64,000 bases of DNA from Epichloe hybrida (lineage: Eukaryota; Ascomycota; Sordariomycetes; Hypocreales; Clavicipitaceae), in assembly GCA_019022495.1 (NCBI GenBank), contig JAFEKR010000025.1, positions 1 to 64,000 of the forward strand, given 5' to 3'. Each line of letters starts with the position of its first letter. Positions within the stretch are counted from its first letter, which is position 1. This document shows, piece by piece, positions 46,301 through 56,079 of this stretch. The notes below the pieces were generated by a model. It saw nothing but the letters and a program-made list of their open reading frames with translations, was not told where the DNA came from and searched no databases. Position numbers and translations under genes: made by a program.

Positions 46301-46843
46301 GGGATGTTCTTGTATCGGTTTTCGTGGACGAAGAGACCGCTCATAGCGAACCGCAACCCGAAGTGCTTCACTATTTGCATCCCGACCCGTTTTTGGATCT
46401 TCATAAATTGACACATCTCCGCGGGCGACATTGGGCTTCGTTTGGGCTGTAGATTCGACGGGTGAGTCTGGACGGAGTAGACTTCGGCTTGGAGACGAGG
46501 GAGCGGTAGCAGGCAGGTTCAGTCGTTGAGTAGGTGCTGAGAATCCATCACTCAGGCCGTCGAATTCCCCTGCAATGTTTTGAAAACTTCCCTCGCTGGG
46601 CACCGATGACAGTGGTGACGAAGATGCTGAGTCGAACGTCAAGTCTTTGACAGGGAAAACGTGAGAAGTGGGAGTGTTCTCATCATGCACGGAATCGGGA
46701 AAATCCCAAACGTCTCGCTCCAGGTCGGTTTCTGAAGATATTGCATGGCTTGTCTCAACCAACTGAGATCCAGACTGCTGGCTCTCAAATCCTGCCTCGT
46801 CTTCCGAATCTGGGATTTCACCCAACTCTTTCCAATTAACCAT
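40346..46843 (-). CDS. Mus7/MMS22 family DNA-replication repair protein
   Basis: A single uninterrupted 2,165-aa frame. Family members act with Rtt101-Mms1 cullin ligase (yeast Mms22) or Mus7 (fission yeast) in replication-fork repair. The N-terminal ~900 residues are disordered, Ser/Arg-rich and phospho-acceptor-rich, beginning MVNWKELGEIPDSEDE. The family block appears around residues 920-1000: GKLHGLGPYGTQYTHHFEIF, PLQPGVFFHESTLIGGGHLQ. The remaining ~1,200 residues are alpha-helical, without recognisable repeats. The C-terminal region (RGSDGLALAQWEF-type, ending NHGVGDVF) is also in keeping. Length is near that of S. pombe Mus7 and greater than yeast Mms22. Lack of any intron across 6.5 kb is unusual in this window. 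Confidence 0.92.
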   Translation of the reverse strand: MVNWKELGEIPDSEDEAGFESQQSGSQLVETSHAISSETDLERDVWDFPDSVHDENTPTSHVFPVKDLTFDSASSSPLSSVPSEGSFQNIAGEFDGLSDGFSAPTQRLNLPATAPSSPSRSLLRPDSPVESTAQTKPNVARGDVSIYEDPKTGRDANSEALRVAVRYERSLRPRKPIQEHPYLLESAQFSSTWKMHGLKPMRMASELERTKGDELSRISQDRGFEEDSQESPQLPPSTSLSPSKDVTRPVPAGLGVSSSAQLRNSPRSGHINTSSPPSSQAETDITSLFDQDLPALDELLLKPPKLFKSKTEKRYATSPKSSTRKRRRRTIIDSDPIDSDSFLAMSTRLSPNSPLPDSPSISRTLHPGAGEKLVLPSLHKEPELSRAREFVEQQNVREISDEDDITMAIVLDDDHPELSDSATISESEGEAVTAMSRRIRGVLPASWLRLDQQTGREKAEKTVRNDHRPRGASMKEGRRGVAQLRHTVPGSTAIPDLFENSDNESSSLPLATHEDHVDVSIKSALHAVESLTSSNTASILTIDEDDEGDSVIEDNRIDFMAPPKASRKRRSQLSVITKDKKSSNTSSRGVPTPSRRLAKSWQTKITAHLTEPGDYDAGAWSSAKRKKIISRADIGRTPRKTKSKQVKRRPPKLGILDTIQPDAPHFLKIAARTARRRISQGRSCPRTKTIQLATRQDQIDAVSVLNQWRSGSLKQRSSVTEVARSLRKTKKSRTALKESSGNQARQVATPPAEIVASRKFVKHVSAEGSIRYLAGHSQSGRSSVKHVRRRNDAQDPTALEATTRPAQLETDEPYRMTKSGFHSRKKFLDNLYQHGISTPSLKEPETRYPSDAEEAVSFPFPVQSSIFSGPRPEQSRRDKIGPRCRKRTLPRKIDISAPQYSHANDPVPHGYSAEIPPVTNLAAGKLHGLGPYGTQYTHHFEIFPLQPGVFFHESTLIGGGHLQACAALSFPIDWTESRPRVSLNLNTHVLRWGPWNAQVSSEFGVVLDFVADQLETQLADPHKAHDNDPTPVRAMDFLLNYVKGSLGFVEESHKSSFVSRTRECIHCFNDRVGSAVQTAFWDDDQNIGFISQLYDRLLLISLVVLKICRMDPNLVAESFSLEDLLKSIVNVSMSILTKLGFENLQSLYIELGNPDMRDVGIRDETPAVHSWVMNMRVLELAQIPRCSFWDLLQQHIGPKRDALSNNAQDHERIWQNMFVLLPLVEFSHSGVLLAGKRHEATCDGWAIPQGLIKKVFELYNANSRQGASFNSYCRALVGRCHFLVQEWGWRKCVSVIGLIFDFFGAHQLAHLRNEEVYKSPSFLENLAGRPTLHIEPEDRCFHVFLKLVAVAIRKSRDAGCLKDVGNLVARTVPNHIRQHNKDEKVHERDLAALRNHHDLLCTLFWAAPLEYRPSPTLIQHLVVPATSHKEACLINLRAWNQLSRYIIASGEAGTLWKPFHTWRNAFFDQVLQQYNSVASDVALQLATLGKEASNSISKEMVRATIFANKAALMDILYASASASLDVVRYATDLASATFAMNRVQMRTIFTQFSASPPDLDWGILRTSLATLEIMLAKIDDFKASEGSQQSESQLLNSAVADDALLALDQELSQSFFSMARCVLSTRGKANSSLTAKTGHDDCMEHVVIVAARISMRFVNGGLIRLYELFNKSKYQLFNALPHQLDLDHRRHVTLFISTLLQYDVDDFDNAGFNLTELWVSCLVKPRMSLRYELQLGQQLCRHGVALVPDTIAGLCTLPDYNVTRELFEYSISYMRKSLRDAGPTLHKTLSAEYSSALKMAMEQMKSDLRTTSQMPTEHTSYVMFAQNIISLIKTHASEICAVDNYFYQISKEYSPPAEDPQLQVASLVSYGLRLQDGDGRISQSLFYLLFNNAKLSIVNNKVDEQIEMLLKGMLNGNIKNFVLCKMLPSIINVAFAEPDASPLLDIYLEALRRCFAAEVISRELLHEDTAAICILLRTVWNVMGDIRTTTEALTLRQLYLIRQVLALQNLFWPSMHVLSASKPTPESWTSLREMLERLWGVFRITEGCLKEMGANEWDSNGEIPASRLFAEPEGLEVKSDGFDSDIQTFTENMIQDVRKSWRVTSEAIWINLQGSRKGGSDGLALAQWEFKELMNDVYDRTREWCWWWRRLNGTTCPNHGVGDVF

Positions 46844-47309
46844 GACGAGAACTCGACATGATCTCTATTGCAGCAACTACTCGCAATGCATAACTGCAGA
46901 GTAGACACGATACTTCTTCCAGGCTTCGAGTTTGGCGGCTAGAGTCGTGCTCCAACAGAAAGAGTCGTGATACTTGCTGGCTGGGCAATTCTTCCTGTTT
47001 GTTGTATCTTTCGTCCGAGAATGTCAAATCCGGAGTTTCTTAAGCTGGGATGTCAACGCGATTTAGCTTGCAGCAGACGCGTTCCGGCAGCTTCACGCGC
47101 TAAGTGGAGAGAGTTTTGCGGGAGCACGTTGTTAGTTTCTAGGTGGACTAGAGTAGTGACGACCACCTGCCAACTCACTGCCGCCAGGCCACATGCGGGC
47201 CTCATGCGGGTCACATGCGCACCACATTCAACTAACTACTAACTACGGTACCGAAACAATATTCTTTACGATAAACAGACACCCTCATCTACTGACTTCA
47301 ATAGCAGAT
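46844..47309. other. Divergent promoter region, MMS22 and small gene
   Basis: About 470 bp shared upstream sequence. It has a GCGGGCCTCATGCGGGTCAC-type direct repeat near 47190. No other gene seen. Confidence 0.4.
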
Positions 47310-47660
47310 ATGAGCGGGTTTCAGAGAGCGCTTCCCGTTGCACTAGCAGTGTTCACCGGTGTGCTAGGAGGTAGTCCACCAAATTCCAATTTCATCCATC
47401 CATTTATTTTCCTACAAGGTCTATAGACATCTCCAGATTGCTCACAGCTTCAACAGGGTACTACACCTTCCAGCCAGCTCTGGTACAGGACAGAAACTTG
47501 CACAAGAATGCCACAGAGTCTCTGTAGGTGGTCCAGGAGAGTAAATATGAGATTTAATGCATGATTGACAAATGAAAACAGATCAACCGTCACCACACCC
47601 GACCCTTCGGGCTTGAGGAATCTAAAACCGGACGATGGGGGTACAAGAGATGCAAAGTGA
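47310..47660 (+). CDS. Small single-span protein, hand-built from three short exons
   Basis: Too short for simple ORF calling. Exons 47310-47370, 47457-47523 and 47582-47660 give a 68-aa protein. The N-terminal exon reads MSGFQRALPVALAVFTGVLG, a basic/hydrophobic segment like those of small mitochondrial inner-membrane proteins. The second reads GYYTFQPALVQDRNLHKNAT, and the third adds a hydrophilic tail. All three exons join in phase with GT..AG introns of 86 and 58 nt; the second has a good GTAGGT donor and an ATTGAC branch. If that intron is retained the protein ends at 43 aa (TAG at 47525). I do not recognise the family. It is divergent from MMS22. Confidence 0.55.
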
Positions 47661-48195
47661 TGATGCACGGCTTCAGCACAGCATCTTCATTGCTTTCTCA
47701 TTTGGTTCACTATGGTGCTATGATACTTTCAATGGATGAGTAGGCTTGATGGTCTGTCCGCCGCAGGCACCAAAATTTATTGTCCCAAATCGTATAGAAT
47801 ATCATTTCGGCATATAAAAACAGAAGTCCCTAAAAATCTCAAATTCGTCACAGAATAAAACTGACCCAAGTTTCGCATTATACAACGATCTATCGAAATG
47901 CAACTTTGTTCTGTGTTATATCTCAACAAACACTGTACGCAACGAACTATGATGTCATTATTTACGCTACATAGTTGAGCAACATGTGCCTTCGCATCAC
48001 CGGTTGTTTTTCAGTTTCAACACAAGTTATCGCCCGTCAAGTTTCCGGATCCATTAACACTTAAATGAGACCACAACACGTTCTCCCACACTCTAGAAAA
48101 AATAAAAGTAGAAAGCAGCCATGACAAATCCATCAATGCCCCGAGCCTGGCTCCTCGAGTGCTAGGACCTGTTATATGGTCAGTGAATAGGTTTT
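47661..48195. other. Convergent 3' region before the branching enzyme gene
   Basis: About 530 bp, AT-rich, with AATAAA-like hexamers near 47855 and 48100. No gene seen. Confidence 0.45.
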
Positions 48196-50642
48196 TTACT
48201 TGAACTCCTTGGTCACGAATCTACTCACCAATGCTGTTCGGCACGGTATGTACACCTGCGCCCAATTCTTTCGCCCGTTCCACTCCATGGGAGTCGTGAA
48301 GAAACGGGTGCTCTCATCTATTCTGTTGAATCCGCCGACGTCCTTGGCGTCCGTGTTCAAGACGATACGGTATGTACCTGCAACCTCAACGCCGACCCGG
48401 TAATCAGTGAAGCTCGAGAAGTGGTGAAAATTGAAAATGAAAACCAAGCCTGCTCTCTCAAAGACTATGACTTTGTCTCCCTCATGTTTGAGAGAAATGT
48501 AGGCCTGAGGAGCGCTCAGCCAGTGGTACTTGGCTTCAGATTGATTCATAGCTCTGTCGAAATTGTTGAGATACTGATATCGAAGCAGAGGGTCGTCTGT
48601 AAGATTCAGCTGGCGACGGGCATACCAAAAGGAATTGTTATTGCCTTCTCGTGGAAAATCGAGCCATTCTGGGTGACCAAATTCATTGCCCTCAAAGTTG
48701 AGGTAGCCTTCGCCTCCGAGCGCGTGTGTTATAAGTCGAATCATTTTGTGAAGTGACATGCCTCTTTCGATAACGGGGGTCAGTGGAGACAGATTCGACA
48801 TGTTCGTGTACATTTCCGCATCGCAGAGATGCATCATGAGTGTTTTATCGCCCACGAGACTTTTCCTTGTTAGTATCGCATTTCCATTGTTCAGTGATTA
48901 ATCAACTTACGCTTGGTCATGGCTTTCGCAGTATGCAATAGTCTTCTCTCCATGCCGTCGATTTGTCAATGTAAAACAGATGTTTCCTATATCCCATTCT
49001 TCATCCTGTAGCTCTTTCAGAATCTTGATCCACATATCAGGTATCGCCATGGCTAGGCGATAGTCGAAGCCAACACCACCGAGAGCAACGGGCAGGCATA
49101 GAGCCGGCATGCCTGAGACATCTTCTGCTATAGTTATAACCTCGGGATATAGAGAGTGCAACATTTTGTTGGCGATCATGAGATAAACAACGGCCTCTTC
49201 ATCAACATCGGAGCCGAAATATTCATGGTAGCCACCGGAGAAGCCTCTACACGCGTGTCAGTCGATGGCAAGTTAGCTTTCCACAGGGACGACTTACGCT
49301 CCGACGCCGTGATGCACATAAAGCATGCTGGTTACACCATCGAATCTGAATCCGTCGAAATGATACTCGTCCATCCAGAATCTTAGATTGCTTAGAAGAA
49401 ATCGCATGACTTCGTGATGACCATAGTTGAACAGTCTGCTATCCCATTGATCATGGCGACCTTTGCTGCCGCCATGAAAGTACTGATGGTCCGTACCATC
49501 GAATTCATTCAGTCCATCCAGCACATTTTTTGAAGCATGGCTGTGGACCACATCTAAAAGCACCGTTATCCCCATACCGTGAGCTGTATCAACTAGCTCC
49601 TTTAGATCTTCCGGCGGGCCGTATCTGCTACTGGCAGCGAAGAAGCTATTGATTTGATAACCAAACGACGCGTAGTACGCATGCTCCATGATGGCCATGA
49701 GTTGTATAACATTATAGCCAAGATCCTTGATTCGTGGCAGCATGTTCGTTGTGAATTCCTTGTAAGTTGCTACCCTTTGCTCCGGAGTGGATATACCGAC
49801 GTGAGCCTCGTAAACCCGAGTGCTCGCGGGCTTAGCAGGTCTCGGGTGCTTGAAGACATATCTTTCTGTTGCGCTTGGGTTCCAGAATCGCGCCTCATAG
49901 GCTGGGGAGATACTCAAATCTTGAGTGACGTATTTGATCCAGGCCGGGAGACGATCGACAAATTCTCCCGTGGGTAATTCAAGAGAAACCTGGTGTGACA
50001 ACACTGCGTTAGTCAATGCCTGGAAGGAGACTGTCACGTAGGCTGACCTTGATCTTTGAGTTATGTGCTATGGCGGGCTGGCCATCATTCGCAGGAATAA
50101 CGATCTCGAAAACACCGAAGTCATTCTTTTTCATTGGGTGAGACTTTCGGTCCCAATCATCTGAAGTTTACATCAGTGAGTTTTTGATCAGTCGTGGGAT
50201 TGACGGTAAGAACGCACTGAACTCGCCGATAACAGAAGCTGTTATAGCGTTGGGGGCCCATTCTCGGTAGGTGATACTGTTGTCAGAATTCACATTCAGA
50301 CCAAATTTCTCGAAGCCCTACACAATGGTCAGATGAAAATGACCTTCTCAGGTGAAAATCGGCTTCGGTTATCTTACGCGAGTGAACTTTTCCAATCCAC
50401 CTTCGCTGGCTTCAATTGTGCTAATCCACTCGTTTGCTTTGGCATATCGTCGTCTGAGGGGCTCGCTGAAAGGCTCCAGCCATGGGTCGAGTTTGACCAC
50501 ACCTGCAACCTCAGTCAGCTTGGTCAACATTGTGAGTGTTTGCTATCAAGACAAGCTACCCACCTGTGCCATCTTGAGGTAGATCTTCCGCTTTCAGGCC
50601 GGATAACCCGTGGGCTTCAATTGCTTTCTCAATATCCGTCAT
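48196..50642 (-). CDS. 1,4-alpha-glucan (glycogen) branching enzyme
   Basis: GH13 enzyme that makes alpha-1,6 branches in glycogen. Seven exons (50642-50564, 50502-50378, 50317-50218, 50160-50048, 49989-49298, 49246-48911, 48859-48196) give 702 aa, the usual eukaryotic length, all phases consistent. An N-terminal CBM48-like region is followed by the catalytic barrel: [12 protein letters not shown], then [12 protein letters not shown] with nucleophile Asp356, [11 protein letters not shown] with acid/base Glu411, and CESHDQALVG with Asp480. [20 protein letters not shown] and the C-terminal beta domain complete the protein. Introns are 51-71 nt, mostly in the N-terminal half. It is expressed divergently from CLPX. 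Yeast name is GLC3. Confidence 0.95.
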
Positions 50643-51533
50643 GGTGTCGAGAAAACCTTTACCCCTATTGCGTGGTTTCTTCCCAAGTTTTTAGGTGTAG
50701 TGTGTTTGGTCCAAAGGTTGGAAGCTTGGGCGTGGGGAGCTGAGGAGGTGGGGTAATCAACGTAATAGCAGCGTCACTCAAACGAGATTCGAGGGAAAAT
50801 ATGAAGTTAAGGACGATCGAGGTGGTGAAGGGTCTAGAATTGGGTACGGTTCCAAACCCGCAACGAGAGTTTAATCAATATTATGGGTGTGGCAATTGTA
50901 GTCCGTGAGTAGGGAGGTATGCTGAGCGACATCTTGATGGCTGCCGTGCCAATGGTCCAATGCCTGTTCTGGAAAGCAATCGATACTGATAATGAGCTTT
51001 ATCGCAGCTATCGGTGTGGGTCTGAGCATTGCTTGTGATTCCGTAAGGGCGAGCGCCATTATGCGGAGGCGCTGAATATGACGTCGAAGTAGCGCCAAGC
51101 GGGCAGAGGTGTCTCAATGCGCAAAAGTGCCAGCCAACACTCTCCGTACAGTCGGTGTACTTGCCTGTACCGTGCCGGCATAGCCCACCCATCGTGCTTT
51201 CCCCGGTTCCCGTACGTAATAGCGGGTTACCTCAGTCCGGCTTATGCAAGCACTGGGCAATTACTTGTACTTATCGCTCTGGTAAAGAGTCAAGCACTCG
51301 AACGATACAAGCCCATGCTTTCGGTGAAAGCGTACGCAGCCATTCAACACTCTTTTGGGCTCTCTTTGGCTTGGTGTTCCCCACAGAGCTATTCCGTCTT
51401 CTGGATGTTTGCAACCAGCGCACAGATCAAAGGCAGACGAAGCAACCACCCCCACCGCTCCTACGACCCGTTCTCCTACGAATGAAGCTACGAATGAAAG
51501 AATGAGCTATGCGTAGTCGTTTCGCAGGTCAGG
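50643..51533. other. Divergent promoter region, branching enzyme and ClpX
   Basis: About 890 bp. Open frames up to ~120 codons occur on both strands around 50880-51500 but overlap and lack any protein-like pattern. No gene seen. Confidence 0.45.
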
Positions 51534-53395
51534 ATGCTTGTGCAAACTAGGGCATTGCTTCGCCGTGTGCAGGTGTCCAGGATCCAAAGGCCGCGATTTA
51601 ATAGCTCGACAAGTAGACATCATGTGCGGCGAGTTTCGACAACATCCTCTCGAGGAGTATCAAGCCGATCTCCGGACTTGAACTCGGGGTTTACAAGAAG
51701 TTATGATCCTACGGTTGAATCTGGACGGGGCCCGATGTTCGATAAAGCCAAGTTCGGCGTCCCCCAGTTCTATCCGAGAGACTTGAAGAAGCGAGTCGAT
51801 GAATATGTCGTCGGTCAAGAAAGAGCGAAGAGGACTATCTGTTCAACACTGTTCAATCATTATCAGAAGCTCAGACGATGGCATCAACATGAGCATGAGC
51901 GTCGAAACCTCCAGGATAAAGTGATGCGTCAGCGCTTTGCTCGCGATAGGGAGCAGCATAAGAAGCGAAAGGAGCCACACCGTGTCGAAGGTTTGCGGCT
52001 ATTTAAAATATTTTCTTCATTTCTGTTCGCAGCACATCGAAACTGATTGTATATGTGCTTGAAACTAGATGAGTTCCCGTGGCATAATGAGTCTGCTCGA
52101 CCTCTCCACGAAGCGAGCGAATATGAAGATGATCCTCTTGATCATCTGTATATCCCTGAGGATCCTTCCGTGCCAAACCATGTGAAAATCGACAAAAGCA
52201 ATCTTCTTCTGATTGGTCCAACCGGAGTTGGCAAGACCTACATACTAGAGTATGATCACCTTCTCGCCTCCTGCGTTGATGTTTATCGCTGACTTGCAAC
52301 AGAACCCTCAGTAAACAAATTCATGTTCCCTTCTCAATATGCGATTGCAATTCTTTGACTCAAGCTGGCTACATCGGGCAAGATGTAGAAACTTGTATCG
52401 AGCGCCTTCTTATAGAGTCCAACTATGACATCAAAGCTACGGAGTACGGTATTGTCGTCTTGGATGAGTTTGACAAACTTGCCAGAAGGGAGTCACCTAC
52501 CGGTCGTGATGTTGGGGGAGAAGGTGTGCAACAGGCTCTACTCAAGCTAGTCGAGGGCACAAAAGTCACTATAAACGTGAAAGACAATCGATCATCACGC
52601 TCAAGTCCTCCAATTACCACCAACTACGACTCTGCCGGTTCGGGTCCTTCTGCGACACACACAGCGCCTCCAGGGGGCAAGGTTGACCAGTATATCATTG
52701 ATACAAGCAACATACTCTTTGTCTTTTGTGGTGCTTTTGTCGGTCTCGATAAGGCAATACTGCAAAGAGTAGCCAAGCCATCTATGGGTTTTGGTGGTGA
52801 GTTGAGAAGCGAATCATCACTATCAGGCAACAAGAAGCAGCTTCTCCCACCAAGCCTATACACCCACGTCGCACATCGTGATTCCGTGCCAATCTCTTCT
52901 TTAACTCCTCTAGACCTAGCAACACCCGCCGACCTTCAAAACTTTGGTTTTATTCCGGAGCTCATAGGTCGTTTACATAACATTTGTGCTCTCAGCCCCT
53001 TATCCTCTGAAGACTTGTTACGAGTTCTTACAGAGCCGAGAAACTGTCTTGTTGCTCAATATACGGCTCTGTTTGAAACATACCCGTCCCGGCTGTTCTT
53101 CACTGAAAAGGCGTTGTATGCCATAGCGGAGAGAGCAGCCACCTTTGGAACTGGAGCAAGAGCTTTGAAGATGGAAATGGAACGCGTCCTAGCCGAGCCC
53201 ATTTTTGACGCACCAATGCCTTACGTCCTCATAAACGAAGCTTGTGTCAATGGATCGGAACAGGTTCTCTATTGGGGCAAGGAAGGTCGATTCGAGGTCG
53301 ATCGGCGATTGCAAGAGGAGGCGATGGATCGTCCATCTCCACTGCCTCGAGTCAGGTTTGAGCGTTCGAGAGAGGTTGGGCAGAGCGGAGGGTAG
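51534..53395 (+). CDS. Mitochondrial ClpX-type AAA+ unfoldase
   Basis: Matrix ATP-dependent unfoldase (MCX1/CLPX). Exons 51534-51990, 52069-52249 and 52303-53395 give 576 aa. The Arg/Ser-rich N-terminus (MLVQTRALLRRVQVSRIQRP) is a likely targeting peptide. There is no bacterial-type four-Cys zinc domain, as in other fungal members. AAA+ features: LKKRVDEYVVGQERAKRTI, Walker A GPTGVGKT (202-209), the GYIGQDVET pore-adjacent motif, Walker B IVVLDEFD with E268, GGEGVQQALLKLVEGTKV, and GFIPELIGRL with the sensor-2 region GTGARALKMEM. A longer insert between Walker B and the C-lobe (Ser/Thr/Gly-rich) is fungal-like. I do not see a ClpP gene in the window. Confidence 0.93.
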
Positions 53396-53750
53396 ATCAA
53401 TTCAGTCTTCAATGACGGAGATACAGTCGTAGAACAAGGCTTACAATGTAATCAGGACTCAATTATGGGAACAGGTGCTCAGCATCAAAGCTCTATTTGA
53501 ATGACATGAGGAATGCATAGCAAAGCAGCGTACGCTTAATGAGCAGTGGGACAATTGATTTCTTTTTTTTTTGCACCCCTCCGGCGTCGTACAGTATTTA
53601 CACCCTCTAATGAATCCGCCTCATCCATCTTGCAGCCTTGCATCTCGATTCCACGGCGCGCTAGGACAATATTACACATGGTGGAAGACCTCCATGGGTT
53701 CACCTATACTTCTAACACAAAAGAAATTACATGGAATTTGTAGAGAGTGT
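53396..53750. other. Convergent 3' region, ClpX and COX5
   Basis: About 355 bp between facing stops, with a T run near 53562. No gene seen. Confidence 0.45.
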
Positions 53751-54638
53751 TTAGTGGCCCTTTGGAGGAGACTGAACCATGCCCTTCCCACTGTAATTCT
53801 CAGAGGTAATGCCGGTGAGGGGATCGGCTTTTTGTTGCTATAGCAGAGGTAATTAGACATTTCCCATCCACGACCGAATGACTTCGAATCCATGGCGAAA
53901 AACTTACAATGAGAAGCTCGTTGGAAGCCTCCTGGTATTCCTTAGACATGGTTGAGGGCTCGGGTTTGGCGAATGATCGGATGGCGGCGAAGATGGCGAA
54001 ACTGGTAGCAAGGCCGACGGCGACGCCCCAGGCAATGCGGGCGTTGGTGCCAGGAGGATCGACAGCACGAGGACCATGGGGACCGAAGGCAATCCAGTAT
54101 GCTGCAGAACAGTCGAATTAGTTGATGTGTGTCTATCGCGAGGCCATATGATTATGGGATATGAGGGTGTATATGCAAGCCATCCAACCCAATCGAGGCC
54201 GGAGCGAGTAGACTGCACGGGGTAACTTTGCAGAAGAGCCATTTCCGAGTCTCCCTAAGGACGACGACTCCTGTGTGCAAGCTAGTGGTATTGCGGCTGT
54301 CTACGCCGCGTTGGTGCGAGAGAGTCTTGGTGCATGGACGGGTCGGCTATCCGGGAAGTATTTTCGACGGGGGAAAAAACCCTTTGGAACAGGGAAAAGG
54401 TCAACCTACCGGCCTTCTTCTCCTGCAGAGTCAACTCGTTCCAGCTACCCTTCATACGGTCACGAAGGGCCATCCATAGATCAGCCTGCTCCTGAAGGGG
54501 CATGCCCTCCCATCGCTTCTCAATGTTCTTGAGGGTAGGGTTTGAAAGTGCCTGGGTGGAAGAAGCTCGGGAGGCGGCAGCAGGGACGCTGCGCACCAGG
54601 CCCTTGCGCAACAGACTAGACGCCGGGGTGCGCAGCAT
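53751..54638 (-). CDS. COX5: Cytochrome c oxidase subunit V (COX5, mammalian subunit IV family)
   Basis: Nuclear-encoded respiratory complex IV subunit of the mitochondrial inner membrane. Three exons, 54638-54410, 54101-53908 and 53837-53751, give 169 aa including presequence. Exon 1 carries the targeting peptide (MLRTPASSLLRKGLVRSVPA) and NIEKRWEGMPLQEQADLWMA; exon 2 continues KKAAYWIAFGPHGPR and one membrane span (RIAWGVAVGLATSFAIFAAI); exon 3 ends YSGKGMVQSPPKGH. The first intron (54409-54102, 308 nt) is much longer than others in the window; a spurious frame reads through its 3' half. Last exon was found by its conserved tail and is in phase. Confidence 0.93.
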
Positions 54639-55690
54639 TTTTTACAGATCTCGACTTCGAAGTGTGAAAATGTCAATTGGCGCAGTTTTCGGCGGGTGGA
54701 GGGTATAATCGAGGCGTCTCGGGTTCGGAATCAGTCGTATGATGGATTTCCTCCGTTGGCCCCCCCTGCGAAAGAAAGCTCAGGTTTGGGTGACTAAGCA
54801 CCCGAGGATAGTCAGAATCACGTGGGTCAGACCAATCACTGTTGGTGGATTTGTCGTTGATGCGTTTCCTCTCCCCAACGCCAGATAAATCGCGAGTCCC
54901 AATTTACCGAAATTGTATCCGAGACTTGACGCTCAAGTCGCACTGGCAAATGAACGCATTGCGATAATGCGTTTTCTTGATACGTATTATTGTGAAGTAG
55001 AGCAGTGCACAATTGCTTCGTGTCGATCCCGACTAACTCAAATTCCTACAACCACTACGCACAAGTCATAAATTCTCGGGCTCGGCAGTGCGAATCCGCG
55101 TCAGCAGAGCTTTGATGAAACTTCCTTGGCTTGACTCAAACGAAATGGAAACGAGAAGCCAGTATGTTTTACGCGTGTTCGATCGTCTCGTGTGTTGGTT
55201 GGTATTCGTCTCGTTTCGCACCAACGTGGTTCAGTATCACGCAAAGACTTGCCTGCGCATATTTTACCTCCGCAAAGACTTGACTGAGAAGCCACAAATA
55301 TGCATTTGTCCCCTTGGGGTGTTGCAGCGCAACTGTGCCATGTCGAAAATAAATCTTTGGTAGATGGGAATATATCTTTACGAACAAGATGCTGTCTGTA
55401 AAGTGAAACTCTACATCAAGATGGGGAAAACGATATCTAATTGGTCCTACTCCGTACTTCGGGCAATACCAATTCCCGCGGACTCTCAGACTTGCATTTT
55501 CTCCTCGCCATGCACGTTATTTTTCTGCGCGGTTCCAGCAACTCAGAAAAAAAAAATTGTCAAAGAGTAATGAGAAGAGTCTCACATATCACGGGGGACA
55601 GTCGAAACGCCATTTGCACATTCGAGAGAATTGTGCCTGAAGTCTGCTCGCATCATCATATCTGTAGAAAATCAGCTAAGGAAAGAAAAC
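54639..55690. other. COX5 upstream region
   Basis: About 1.05 kb, mostly AT-rich. Short open frames at 55088-55570 show no pattern. No supported gene. Confidence 0.45.
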
Positions 55691-56079
55691 CTAGCCCTTG
55701 TCTTGTTTCGGCAGAGAATGAATATGGTGCTTCGAACTGCGTTCATTGCAAATATCGCCCTGGTACTTGATGCCTCTCTTGGAGGTGACGGCGAAAATGC
55801 TGCCGCCAGGGGTGAGGTCGTCGCGGACACTTGGAGGATACCGGAAGAGGCGAGACACCAATCTCCTGTGGCAGCCAAGTTACTTGAATTGCCAGTTCAA
55901 GTGCTGAAGAAGAGAGGAAACCACCCGGCGCTGAATGCACCAAAAAAACGTACTTCTGGTAGGTTTGGCCAAAAGGCCGGATCATCGCCGTTGACCCCAG
56001 ACTCTCAGCCGCAAAGGCATGCTGCCACAGCAGGCAAACGAATCAGAGACAGCTTACCTTGAGCAACAGTGGCAGGCAT
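55691..56079 (-). CDS. Candidate small spliced gene of unknown function
   Basis: A reading built by hand: 56079-56058 (MPATVAQ, followed by a consensus GTAAGC donor), 55955-55925 and 55865-55691, giving 75 aa with phases matching. The last exon, reading RLFRYPPSVRDDLTPGGSIF then AVTSKRGIKYQGDI, has nearly all codons ending in G or C, as expected for an expressed fungal gene and unlike the surrounding DNA. The middle exon is only 31 nt and its GTGGTT donor is weak, so the internal structure may be wrong. I do not recognise the product. It could instead be a decayed gene. The position between COX5 and ATP2 says nothing firm about function. Confidence 0.3.

Noticed and set aside
50881..51505. 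Overlapping frames of 75-122 codons between the branching enzyme and ClpX
   Set aside because: Open on both strands over the same bases with no recognisable motif; fits a chance GC-balanced promoter.
55631..56062. 143-codon plus-strand frame
   Set aside because: Antisense to the GC3-biased minus-strand segment; bias on the complementary strand explains its openness.
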